From Orobanche coerulescens (taxonomy: Eukaryota; Streptophyta; Magnoliopsida; Lamiales; Orobanchaceae): DNA of 64,000 bases. This document shows positions 11,202 to 21,711 of this stretch, one piece after another. The stretch's first letter is position 1; every line of letters begins with the position of its first letter. The translations under genes were made by a program, and so were the position numbers. The DNA lies in assembly GCA_033398695.1 (NCBI GenBank), contig CM065805.1, positions 164,897,787 through 164,961,786 on the forward strand, given 5' to 3'. Below the pieces are notes generated by a model that worked only from the letters and a program-made list of their open reading frames with translations, was not told the DNA's origin and did not search any database.

Positions 11202-13171
11202 TTCTACCCTCCTGAAAAGAAGTTTCGTCCCGAAACTTAAAACAAGTAGGGAGAAGCAATATCCCCTGCCAGGAAAACTCGACGAGATATGCAAAAACCG
11301 AAAACTCGCGCCCGACGGCGAAACGCTGCAAGAAACGCAAAGAGACATACGGCGTGAAAACACGCTCCATGACGACCAACACAACGCCACCGGTAGAAAC
11401 ATAATAAAACCAACGAGTGACAAGCGTCAACAAACAGATAGTACAATCAAGTCGATTATCCGAACAGTCACAAAACACACGAATGAAAATCAATATGATT
11501 GACCAACCCAACGGTTCATCAATCAAAACGCGAGCTAAACGCTGAACAAATACAGAATTCCATCGCCTAAGGGTTGGAAGATCGAAAACGAGACTAATTT
11601 CCCGAATTTAAGGGAATTACGGAGGAGCCTGAACGCTCAACAATCACGAAACGAGAACAAAAACCGAACAAACAAATGATCGAGACAACAAAAATCGAAC
11701 AATCATGTCCGAAACACGAAGGATAAAAATTTTCAAACAACAACTCCCAGGATGATCTGGTGAGAACAACGAGACATGCATTCCCATAAGATACACAGGA
11801 AAGGGAATAGCGATTGAAAAGTCACAACGACAAACGAGTTATCCCGAAACAATACCACCCTCGTTCGATCAACAAAAGCAAGGGATAGGGAAAGTTCAGA
11901 AAATGTTAACGAGCATAAACGAGTCGACAGAGTCGAAAACACAGGAGTTCCAAATCTGATCCACTTCGAATAAAAGAATTAGTAGAACCAAAAGATGTTA
12001 CTTCCGAACAAGGTTCACAAAAATCGAACCAAATTCGGAGAAGTCACAGCGATAACCAGATCGACCCACAACAAGATCACAACTCGTTCGGACGATGAAA
12101 CCAAAATACAGAACAAGTTCATAAAGTATCAACGAACACGAGCAAGTCGATAGAATGGAGAAAGAGAAAATACAAAAGTCAAAATAGTACGGGCATTACC
12201 TCCGACCTCGTCCACGAAATTCACAAAAACGGGAGCAAGGTAACAAGACATTAAACAACCGACACATAACGGAACCATCACCGATGCACACGGTCATACC
12301 AAACCAAGCTCTAATAGCTCGCACATGCGCAACAACGCAGAAATCACCACGAGGTGACAACATTCAACACCAACATCCCGCCTCTCACAGGGGGCTAACA
12401 CAACAAATGTGTGGAAAACGACTCAACGCTCACACCACCAATTCGATGATACTCGGGAGCAAATATCAAAATGACAATGCGAACATCATACATACATACC
12501 CAACCCTCAAACGGGAATGCATAGGTTTTAAAAACGAAAACCTCATTTTGAAAATAATTTTAGAAGAACACCGATTGATCTTGAGTATCACCTTTCAAAA
12601 AAAAAAAAGTACAAACGTGAAACATCGTTATCGAGACTTTGGAGAACCATTTCGCATTTAATAAAAATGAGGACACTTTCTCTTAGTGAAATCTTTCAGA
12701 ATATTCGACCCTCGGGTCTAAGTAAAAGTGTTTCTAATTAATTGAAAATATCTCAAAATATTTTTGGTCCTGAACTGGAATTTTTTTTTTGAAATATATT
12801 GCGGCACTAGAAAGCATCTTGAAAACGCCGCAAGAAAATAATTCGTTTTAAAAGTACGTCTCGAAATTTATTTTCTAAGATACTCAAGGTTTTCAAAAAT
12901 AATTCAATGGGCTAGATGCCCAAAAATGCTCATGTAACAATATTCGTTTAAACATATTATAATATACGCGTCAAATCGTACAAAGTCAAGACAATACATG
13001 TCTTTTACCGGGAAGACAAACAATCAATTATCACAGTCAAAAAGACATAAATAATGACAACACTCCTCATACAAACGAAATAAAAGAATCACACGAACGC
13101 ATCACGAAACCAAGAATCTACATGAAGGTTCCATAACTTAACACAAAATCAAACAAATAGCTCGTGTCACA
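11202..13171 (-). other. E4 internal region, 3' part; no coding seen
   Basis: The first bases (ttctaccctcctgaaaagaa) are the reverse complement of a polypurine tract. The next 200 bp match the same position in E8 (48026-48240). No gag or pol motif was found in either strand; open frames are short and unlike known proteins. Poly-A and AT-rich tracts lie at 12600-12960. The last five bases (13167-13171, tcaca) are the E3 target duplication. Confidence 0.65.
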
Positions 13172-13628
13172 TGTAATACCCGAGATTCTCGGTTCCGGTT
13201 ATTTTTGAATTTTTGTTGATTGCGCCGTTCATTTTGTTCTGTTGGCGATTTCTTGAGATTTTCCCCTATGTTGGGTACGGCACGATGTACCGTGTTGTGG
13301 TGTTCGTCGGGTACGACTTATCGTTGCGTAAGTCGAGCTAATAGTATGTCTTGCTTTGTTATGTGTTCGTTTTCGATTTGGATCGTTGGTGTTGTCCGTT
13401 AGTGTTTCGTTGCATGTTGAATAATTATTGTTTTGTCGAGGAGTATCGTTTTTGTGCATTTAGTCGACTTTGTCAGATCACCACCGGCGCTTATAAAGTC
13501 TAAAAATTCTGAAACTTTACAATGTGATAGAGCATCAAATTAGCTTTCCAATGGTTCAAACGGAGAGTCAATCGGAGTCCGGACGAAGGAGTTATGGCCG
13601 AAATAACAAAGACTACACAGTGTGTAAT

Positions 13629-13758
13629 TAGCGCACGCTAAATACATATATTAGCGCGCGCTAACGGATCTGGCAGAGGGTTCTGGACTGCATTTTACAG
13701 CCGTTAGCGCACGCTACACATACCTTAGCATGCGCTAACTCTTGACAGTATATATAAG
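13629..13758 (+). promoter_or_regulatory. E3 promoter: dyads plus TATA box
   Basis: Dyads start at 13629, 13652, 13704 and 13726 (last one tagcatgcgcta). A TATA box tatatataag lies at about 13749-13758, again 23 bp after the last dyad. The transcript start is probably about 30 bp further on, before the tcgtcatttcttcc tract. The 3' LTR carries the same array at about 19001-19128, with small deletions. Confidence 0.75.
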
Positions 13759-15005
13759 ACTGCAGAGGTCAACTTTCGTCATTTCTTCCTCCCCTTTCTT
13801 CCTTCCGGCGATCTAGATGATCTTGAGGGCGTATAAGCATGGATTTTGGCCTGATATCATCACCCATCAATATCTTTGAGTTCCTAGTACGGATTTAACA
13901 ACATCCCAACATCTTTCGCCATTTTAATTGAGGTATTTTCTTCTTAAAACCCTACTTTCGGGATAATTTGGGGTTTATCGTGATTTAATGATTCCAATCC
14001 GAAATTGTTGATTCCTTTGTTGTTATCTAGTCTTGTTTATCTTAACCCCCAGTTTGGAGTTTCGTTTTCATGTTTTTATCGGGTTGATTTATGTTCTTGA
14101 GATATTTTGGGGTTTTTCTTTTGATTTCAATTCTGGGCCGATTATGATGAATTGGTCATGTAATTCTTATTGTATTGGTTGTAATCTACGGATTAGTAAC
14201 TCATTTATCGACTTCATCTCACCCGAAACATGATTTTGGCTTTCTTGGAACGAACCCTTGAACCCTTGTAGTTTCTTAGTGTCGATTGAGATTTCGTTTA
14301 GTGTTGTTGATTCATAGCGGTGTTATTCTCGTGGTGATTGTGTTGTTATTGATTTCTCGTGAAGGTGGTCGGTTTTTGGGGCTGTTTCGGGACTATTTTG
14401 GGGCTGTTTCGGGGCTGTTTTGGGGCTGTTTCGGCCGGGCTGTTTCGGGACTATTTTGGGGCTGTTTCGGCCGAGCCGCTTTCGTCGGAGTATTCACAAA
14501 TTGATTTCGAGGCAAGTATCTTGCCCATACATTACGTGTTTTGTGGATATATTAGTTGGTAATTTTCGATACGTGATTTATGAAGACCTATAATTAACTT
14601 TCAAAGGAATTGATATGCTTTTCAATACTTCCTTTAAAGATGACTCGTAGGATTTCATTGTTAAATATGCTTGTCTAAGTATGTGTGGGGTATTGTTTTG
14701 TGTGATTATGACGTTGAGGATTTATAGCTTAACCTTTCCTTGAGATATGTATGGAACGTATGCCTATTGATGATCCTGTCTCATTGTGTCGTTCGGCGTG
14801 GTTGGATAGGTATTTTCCCTCGTTGATATGTTATTTGTACTAGCTGCATCGTTGAAATTCTAGCATGAATCGTATCATTACTTGGTCGTGAGTATATGTT
14901 GGATGAACTGGCCATTCTAGCAAGGTACCTCGACTATATATACTGTGATTGACCTTCGAGGCTTGTGGTTTGCAACTGTGATTTTGGAACGTGTGTGTGT
15001 GTTGT

Positions 15006-15205
15006 TCCTTCCACCCGGAGTGTCCGACGGGATGTCTGGGGGTCGATACTAAGGGGTACGGCCACGGAAGTGGACTTGGGTGCGTGTGTGGATGAACTTC
15101 CACCCGGAGTGTCCGACGGGATGTCCGGGGTCGATACTAAGGGTACGGCCGCGAGTGGTTTCCCACCGGAGTGTCGACGGGATGTCCGGGGTCGATACTA
15201 AGTAC
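15006..15205. repeat. Tandem repeat in E3 LTR R/U5
   Basis: Three copies of a unit starting cacccggagtgtccgacggg and including tcgatactaaggggtacggc, at spacings of about 89 and 63 bp. The matching three copies in the 3' LTR are at about 20358-20575. Confidence 0.85.
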
Positions 15206-15404
15206 GGCGGGTTACCGATTGTGGTTTTCATCTTGAGGATGACGTTGATGTTTTCGTTAATTGTGATATTGTCCGGAGTATCACAATGCTTTGTGCTCGG
15301 GGTCGAGAGACATTATATATCGAGTCTTGGTGCTTGGCTAGAATGGCATAAAATTAATGTGTTATGTGTAATGTGCACTTGTAAGTGAATTGAAGTGGAT
15401 GATC

Positions 15405-15490
15405 GGGTCGTTGACCCTGTGTTCTGTGACCGGAATGGTTGGGTCGTGGACCCTGTGTTCTGTGACCGGAATGGTTGGATCGTGGACCCC
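15405..15490. repeat. 36-bp tandem with GGGTC-N3-GACCC dyads
   Basis: Three copies. Dyads are GGGTC-GTT-GACCC (15405-15417), GGGTC-GTG-GACCC (15441-15453) and a degenerate third at about 15477. It keeps two overlapping frames open only because the period is a multiple of three. Similar GGGTC-N3-GACCC motifs recur in E4, E8 and S2 LTRs. Confidence 0.8.
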
Positions 15491-15748
15491 GCGTTTTGTT
15501 AACGGATTTGCATTTTGGAAAATGAACTTTGGGGCTGTGACCCTAAATGACTTTCGAGGAATTAAGAACTTTTCAATTTCTAATGTTTTCAAAACTCCTG
15601 AGATTTGGAATTATTTTCAAAGTGCTTACTTGCTTCGCTTCTACTTTCAAGACTTGAACTATTTTTAACTATATATATCTCGGGAAGTCTTTCATTGTAT
15701 TCTCGGAATGTGTTGTGTATGGCTCGTATTTGCACTTTATACTTGCAC

Positions 15749-15792
15749 TAGCGAAACAGTGGAGTTTTGCTAACCCCCGAGTAATCGGGGGG
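15749..15792 (+). other. Paired stem-loops in the LTR transcript (R/U5)
   Basis: Stem 1 is tagcgAAAC..GTTTtgcta and stem 2 is CCCCCGA-gtaa-TCGGGGG, directly abutting. Both pair on the plus strand of the LTR. Other LTRs keep the stems with different bases (see findings). It may act in RNA 3'-end formation, packaging or strand transfer; unknown. Confidence 0.6.
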
Positions 15793-16178
15793 TGGATATC
15801 TGTATTGTGTCCAGGTACATGCAGGTTTTCGGGAGCAAGACACAGGATCGGTGCGAGGGATGATGAAAGACGAATGATACTAATCACACGAAGGCCAATT
15901 TTGACTTCAGTTAGTCGGAGTCCATTGTATTGTCTTTTCCGCTGTCTTATTGTTCGTCGTTGCAAGTATTTTACCCTTGCATGTGTATGAGTCTGGATGA
16001 GTTTATGTATTTTGATTTGTAAGTCAGTGACGGAAGACCAAATCGGTCTATTGATTCGTTATTTTGATTCGTCAGTATGTAATGTAATGTGTTTTGTTGA
16101 TGTCTAGCCTGGTGGATCCTCACGGAGAGGGTCTGCGGCGTGTAATATTCCCGGTTTGATCTGGGGGTGTTACATTTA

Positions 16179-16190
16179 TGGTATCAGAGC
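16179..16190 (+). other. E3 primer-binding site (initiator Met tRNA type)
   Basis: tggtatcagagc, 4 bp after the LTR end, is the canonical plant form. Confidence 0.92.
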
Positions 16191-16932
16191 TTAGGTTGCG
16201 GAAACCTAGGCTGTCGGGTCCAGTCGTGTATTGTTGGGTCTTGTCTTGTCAGATTGAGTCTGACTAATGTCGTGTCACGACGCGTCGTCTGGGATGTCGG
16301 TCGTGATTAGTATCATGGTGCACCCATCATCTTCGTGCGATATGTGGATGTAAGCCTCCCTACTACATGTTGTACCACGAGCTATACGAGCCGGTGTGAT
16401 TCTGTGTTAAGTAGTAGTATTTGAAGGTGCATCGTGAGTAAGTGACATATATTTGTCGATTCTCGTTTTGTACTAGAATGAAGAGTGATATTGCTAAATG
16501 TATCCTTGTATGAACTGTTTTTCTTGCAAGAGTAACAACCTTGGAATTTTAAGTTTTCGAAAGGCTTTCGGGGAGTCGTAATTTTTTTTTAAAATGTTCT
16601 CCAAGGGAGGAAAATTTTTGATTTTTTGTATGATGACCTCAAGGTCAAAATTTTTGAGACTTCAACTACCGATATTTCATTTTCATCTCATACTATAAGT
16701 TTTCAAAACACGAGTTTTTAACTCAAATAAGGTCTACAAAATATACTCAAGACGTGACTCTTGCTTTTAACTTTTCGGTTTTGAATGACAATTGCCTATT
16801 GATGGTTGCTCATGAGGTGTTGTAATTATGTGAATCGATGGCTTTGAGATTCGAATATTGTTGTTGTTTATTTGTGACCTTCGATTCTAGTAATGTCATA
16901 TATATGTTCACAATCATGTTCTTAAATAGAAC

Positions 16933-17010
16933 CGTTAGCGCACGCTAAGTGTGAGGCTAGCGCGCGCTAATGCGGCATGGGTAGCGACGCTAAATATTTG
17001 TTGTAGCGCG
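16933..17010. repeat. Dyad-array remnant inside E3 internal region
   Basis: Dyads tagcgcacgcta and tagcgcgcgcta are 24 bp apart, followed by degenerate copies. The following bases (ctgacagaggctatggaacc) resemble the E3 LTR U3 segment ctggcagagggttctggact. It looks like a piece of an LTR U3 captured in the internal region. Confidence 0.7.
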
Positions 17011-18078
17011 CGTTAGTCGATCTGACAGAGGCTATGGAACCGCATTTTTAGCCGTCGAGTCTATGTTTTTCTTTGCGATCAATCATCTTCGACGGTATTC
17101 TATGTGTGTTGAGCGATGCAACTGTTGTGTGGGAATAAGTGTTAGGACTTTTTGTAGCGCTAGGTGATAATTGATTTTGTTTAAATTATGTCTGATGTGT
17201 GTGTGTTCGAAAACGCCACCCTGAAAATTTCATAAAGTTTCGACGATTCGATTAATCGGCGGCTCTGTGCGTACTTTGAAAATTATTTAGAATTGGCGAG
17301 CCGGCCTCGGATTCTCAAATAAAACCTCGACGGTATTTGAAAGAGTTGTTTTAAAGTATATGTAGACATTTTGTAAAATATTACCGTCGTTGGTTTTTGA
17401 CGTATTGTTGTATTTTCAAATAATCCGAGTACATGATTTCAGAAATCTTTCACATCATAAAATCTTTATTTTCAAAAATCAATACAATTTTTATTTTCAA
17501 CATTATACTGTGGAAGATAAAGAATCTTACTCGATTTAAAACTTCAAACTCGGGTTTAGAAAAGTTTTCTATACTGAGCCAGTTATCGTGCGTGATCTTG
17601 AATCACTCTATAATGATGATGTTAATTAAATATATATATATATATATATTGCTTTGCAAGTGATGTCGAATGAGACGGTTAAAGTCCGTCGTTTACGGGT
17701 TTTGATGAAACAAACTGAGGTACCAAAAATACTTTCAAGATTTTATTTTGAATAGCGCACAAATCCAAGGATTCCAAATGAAATCATTTAAAAGGATACC
17801 TCGTGGATTTTCTTATTTAGTTGTTATCAATTACCTTATGTGTTATGTCGTGCTGGGTTGGTACTTTAGCATATTATTTTCGCGAAGTTGTGCCATCGTA
17901 TCGAGTGAGAATCCGCTTAGTATGTCTAGGGACAGAGGATACGGTCATGACCGCGGTATAGTTAGTCATGGAGATCGGATACGGGACCAAGAGGATATGG
18001 CCGGGAAAGTTGCTACTCCAGCACTTCATTCTCGTTGTTTAGGTTTTGGGGACAAAACCTCTTTTAAAGGTGATATGA

Positions 18079-18475
18079 TGTAATATCCGCAATTTTCGAT
18101 TTTCGGTAAATTTCTTTTTTTTGGCAGGAGTCCATTTTAACGGATCGTCTGTGACCGTTTCGTCCTTCTGTGAATGTTTTATTCTACACTTGTTAACATC
18201 CGAGTTCGTTTCGGTGTCGTTTTGCTGAGTTCCGTGCTTTTTGGCGACTTTTCCGCATTTGAGATCGATTCTTGCGAATCCCGTTCGAAATTGTTGTTCG
18301 TATTTCCACGTAAGTCCGTTTAACCTTGTTATACATTTTGTGAAGTTCGGTTTGGTTATACGTTTTCTTATCGTGATGTTTCAGGCGTTTGGCTATTTTG
18401 TAATTTCCCAAAGTTTTGGGGTGGTTGCCTTCGTATCGTCTTTCCCGATCTTCAAGTTATCGGAATCATGTGTCA
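18079..18475 (+). repeat. Truncated LTR start of another family within E3
   Basis: It begins tgtaatatccgcaattttcg after a second polypurine-like tract (cttttaaaggtgatatga). It continues with sequence matching, in reverse complement, the right ends of S1 and E8 LTRs (gagttcgtttcggtgtcgtttt, then the tcccaaagtttggggt segment). It stops at about 18475. This is the remains of a 3' end of a different element. Confidence 0.75.
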
Positions 18476-18547
18476 TCTAGAGTTGCTCTGCTTGGATTTT
18501 TTCATGTTTTAAGTTTCGGGACGAAACTTCTTTTAAGGAGGGTAGAA

Positions 18548-21525
18548 TGTAATACCCGAGATTCTCGGTTCCGGTTATTTTTGAATTTTTGTTGATTGCG
18601 CCGTTCATTTTGTTCTGTTGGCGATTTCTTGAGATTTTCCCCTATGTTGGGTACGGCACGATGTACCGTGTTGTGGTGTTAAATCGGTACGACTTATCGT
18701 TGCGTAAGTCGAGCTAATAGTATGTCTTGCTTTGTTATGTGTTCGTTTTCGATTTGGATCGTTGGTGTTGTCCGTTAGTGTTTCGTTGCATGTTGAATAA
18801 TTATTGTTTTGTCGAGGAGTATCGTTTTTGTGCATTTAGTCGACTTTGTCAGATCACCACCGGCGCTTATAAAGTCTAAAAATTCTGAAACTTTACAATG
18901 TGATAGAGCATCAAATTATCTTTCCAATGGTTCAAACGGCGAGTCAATCGAGTCGGACGAAGGAGTTATGGCGAAATAACAAAGACTACGAGTGTGTAAT
19001 TAGCGCACGCTAAATACATATATTAGCGCGCTAACGGATCTGGCAGAGGGTTACGGACTGCATTTTACGGCCGTTAGCGCACGCTACACATACCTTAGCG
19101 TGCGCTAACTCTTGACAGTATATATAAGGCTGCAGAGGTCAACTTTCGTCATTTCTTCCTCCCCTTTCTTCCTTAGCGATCTAGATGATCTTGAGGGCGT
19201 ATAAGCATGGATTTTGGCACGATATCATCACCCATCAATATCTTTGAGTTCCTAGTACGGATTTAACAACATCCCAACATCTTTCGCCATTTTAATTGAG
19301 GTATTTTCTTCTTAAAACCCTACTTTCGGGATAATTTGGGGTTTATCGTGATTTAATGATTCCAATCCGAAATTGTTGATTCCTTTGTTGTTATCTAGTC
19401 TTGTTTATCTTAACCCCCAGTTTGGAGTTTCGTTTTCATGTTTTTATCGGGTTGATTTATGTTCTTGAGATATTTTGGGGTTTTTCTTTTGATTTCAATT
19501 GGGCCGATTATGATGAATTGGTCATGTAATTCTTATTGTATTGGTTGTAATCTACGGATTAGTAACTCATTTATCGACTTCATCTCACCCGAAACATGAT
19601 TTTGGCTTTCTTGGAACGAACCCTTGAACCCTTGTAGTTTCTTAGTGTCGATTGAGATTTCGTTTAGTGTTGTTGATTCATAGCGGTGTTATTCTCGTGG
19701 TGATTGTGTTGTTATTGATTTCTCGTGAAGGTGGTCGGTTTTGGGGCTGTTTTGGGCTATTTTGGGGCTGTTTTGGGGCTGTTTCGGCCTGTTTGGGACT
19801 ATTTTGGGCTGTTTCGCCGAGCCGCTTTCGTCGGAGTATTCACAAATTGATTTCGAGGCAAGTATCTTGCCCATACATTACGTGTTTTGTGGATATATTA
19901 GTTGGTAATTTTCGATACGTGATTTATGAAGACCTATAATTAACTTTCAAAGGAATTGATATGCTTTTCAATACTTCCTTTAAAGATGACTCGTAGGATT
20001 TCATTGTTAAATATGCTTGTCTAAGTATGTGTGGGGTATTGTTTTGTGTGATTATGACGTTGAGGATTTATAGCTTAACCTTTCCTTGAGATATGTATGG
20101 AACGTATGCCTATTGATGATCCTGTCTCATTGTGTCGTTCGGTGTGGTTGGATAGGTATTTTCCCTCGTTGATATGTTATTTGTACTAGCTGCATCGTTG
20201 AAATTCTAGCATGAATCGTATCATTACTTGGTCGTGAGTATATGTTGGATGAACTGGCCATTCTAGCAAGGTACCTCGACTATATATACTGTGATTGACC
20301 TTCGAGGCTTGTGGTTTGCAACTGTGATTTTGGAACGTGTGTGTGTGTGTTGTTCCTTCCACCCGGAGTGTCCGACGGGATGTCTGGGGGTCGATACTAA
20401 GGGGTACGGCCACGGAAGTGGACTTGGGTGCGTGTGTGGATGAACTTCCACCCGGAGTGTCCGACGGGATGTCTGGGGGTCGATACTAAGGGGTACGGCC
20501 GCGGAAGTGGTTTCCCACCCGGAGTGTCCGACGGGATGTCTGGGGGTCGATACTAAGGGGTACGGCCGCGGGTTACCAGTTGTGGTTTTCATCTTGAGGA
20601 TGACGTTGATGTTTTCGTTAATTGTGATATTGTCCGGAGTATCACAATGCTTTGTGCTCGGGGTCGAGAGACATTATATATCGAGTCTTGGTGCTTGGCT
20701 AGAATGGCATAAAATTAATGTGTTATGTGTAATGTGCACTTGTAAGTGAATTGAAGTGGATGATCGGGTCGTTGACCCTGTGTTCTGTGACCGGAATGGT
20801 TGGGTCGTGGACCCTGTGTTCTGTGACCGGAATGGTTGGATCGTGGACCCCGCGTTTTGTTAACGGATTTGCATTTTGGAAAATGAACTTTGGGGCTGTG
20901 ACCCTAAATGACTTTCGAGGAATTAAGAACTTTTCAATTTCTAATGTTTTCAAAACTCCCGAGATTTGGAATTATTTTCAAAGTGCTTACTTGCTTCGCT
21001 TCTACTTTCAAGACTTGAACTATTTTTAACTATATATATCTCGAAGTCTTTTATTGTATTCTCGGAATGTGTTGTGTATGGCTCGTATTTGCACTTTATA
21101 CTTGCACTAGCGAAACAGTGGAGTTTTGCTAACCCCAGTAATCGGGGTGGATATCTGTATTGTGTCCAGTACATGCGGGTTTTCGGGAGCAAGACACGGG
21201 ATCGGTGCGAGGGATGATGAAAGACGAATGATACTAATCACACGAAGGCAATTTTGACTTGATTAGTGAGTCCATTGTATTGTCTTTTCATTTGTCTTAT
21301 TGTTAAATCGTTGCAAGTATTTTACCCTTGCATGTGTATGAGTCTGGATGAGTTTATGTATTTTGATTTGTAAGTCAGTGACGGAAGACCAAATCGGTCT
21401 ATTGATTCGTTATTTTGATTCGTCAGTATGTAATGTAATGTGTTTTGTTGATGTCTAGCCTGGTGGATCCTCACGGAGAGGGTCTGCGGCGTGTAATATT
21501 CCCGGTTTGATCTGGGGGTGTTACA
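18548..21525 (+). repeat. E3 3' LTR (2978 bp)
   Basis: A match to 13172-16174 with the same order of parts. Most differences are one- to three-base losses at GC-rich dinucleotides, several of which look like consensus errors rather than mutations (see findings). Confidence 0.93.
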
Positions 21526-21530
21526 TCACA

Positions 21531-21711
21531 CGAGGCACAATACAAAGAAGGGAGACTTACATCTACAGGTCGCACGAAGATGATGATCGCCCCACGAGAC
21601 TAATCACGACCAACAAAACTCAGACGACCCGTCGCGACACGACTCAGTCACATAAAATCCGACAAGACAAAATAGCCTAGGTTTCCACAACCTAAGCTCT
21701 GATACCATTTA
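21531..21711 (-). other. E4 internal 5' end with primer-binding site
   Basis: On the minus strand the primer site tggtatcagagc is at 21696-21707 (plus strand gctctgatacca), 4 bp inside the LTR end. The sequence ttaggttgtggaaacctaggc follows it, matching the E3 leader. This restores the E4 internal region after E3. Confidence 0.88.

Larger units (their letters stand above)
13172..16174 (+). repeat. E3 5' LTR (3003 bp)
   Basis: It starts tgtaatacccgagattctcgg and ends gggggtgttaca. In order it holds a conserved U3 block (13480-13610), four dyads and a TATA box, a gggctgttt(t/c)gg repeat (14385-14480), and the acccggagtgtccgacggga tandem (15006-15205). Then come a 36-bp tandem with GGGTC-N3-GACCC dyads, and paired hairpins at 15749-15792. 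No coding. Confidence 0.93.
16191..18547 (+). other. E3 internal region, non-coding mosaic
   Basis: No gag or pol motifs are found. The leader (16191-16330) matches the E4 and E8 leaders. A T-rich stretch lies at 16560-16700 and a (TA)n tract at 17630-17650. A promoter-array remnant lies at 16933-17010 and a foreign LTR start at 18079-18470. The true polypurine tract aaggagggtagaa ends at 18547. A 112-codon open frame at 17748-18083 has no recognisable domain. Confidence 0.75.
13172..21525 (+). mobile_element. E3: complete non-autonomous gypsy element, TSD TCACA
   Basis: Two LTRs of about 3.0 kb (13172-16174 and 18548-21525) flank a 2.37-kb internal region with a primer site and polypurine tract but no gag or pol. 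Target duplications TCACA lie at 13167-13171 and 21526-21530. The host sequence on both sides is E4 internal DNA. The large-LTR, coding-poor layout is that of a LARD-type derivative. LTR termini and primer site are of the chromovirus type, so a Tekay-like autonomous relative is the probable helper (inference). Confidence 0.93.

Noticed and set aside
12284..12661. Frame of 126 codons in E4 internal DNA
   Set aside because: No recognisable motif; lies in AT-rich decayed sequence on the strand opposite to the element.
15390..15668. Frame with CSVTGMVGSWT repeats, and the same at 20751-21029
   Set aside because: Produced by the 36-bp LTR tandem; non-coding LTR sequence.
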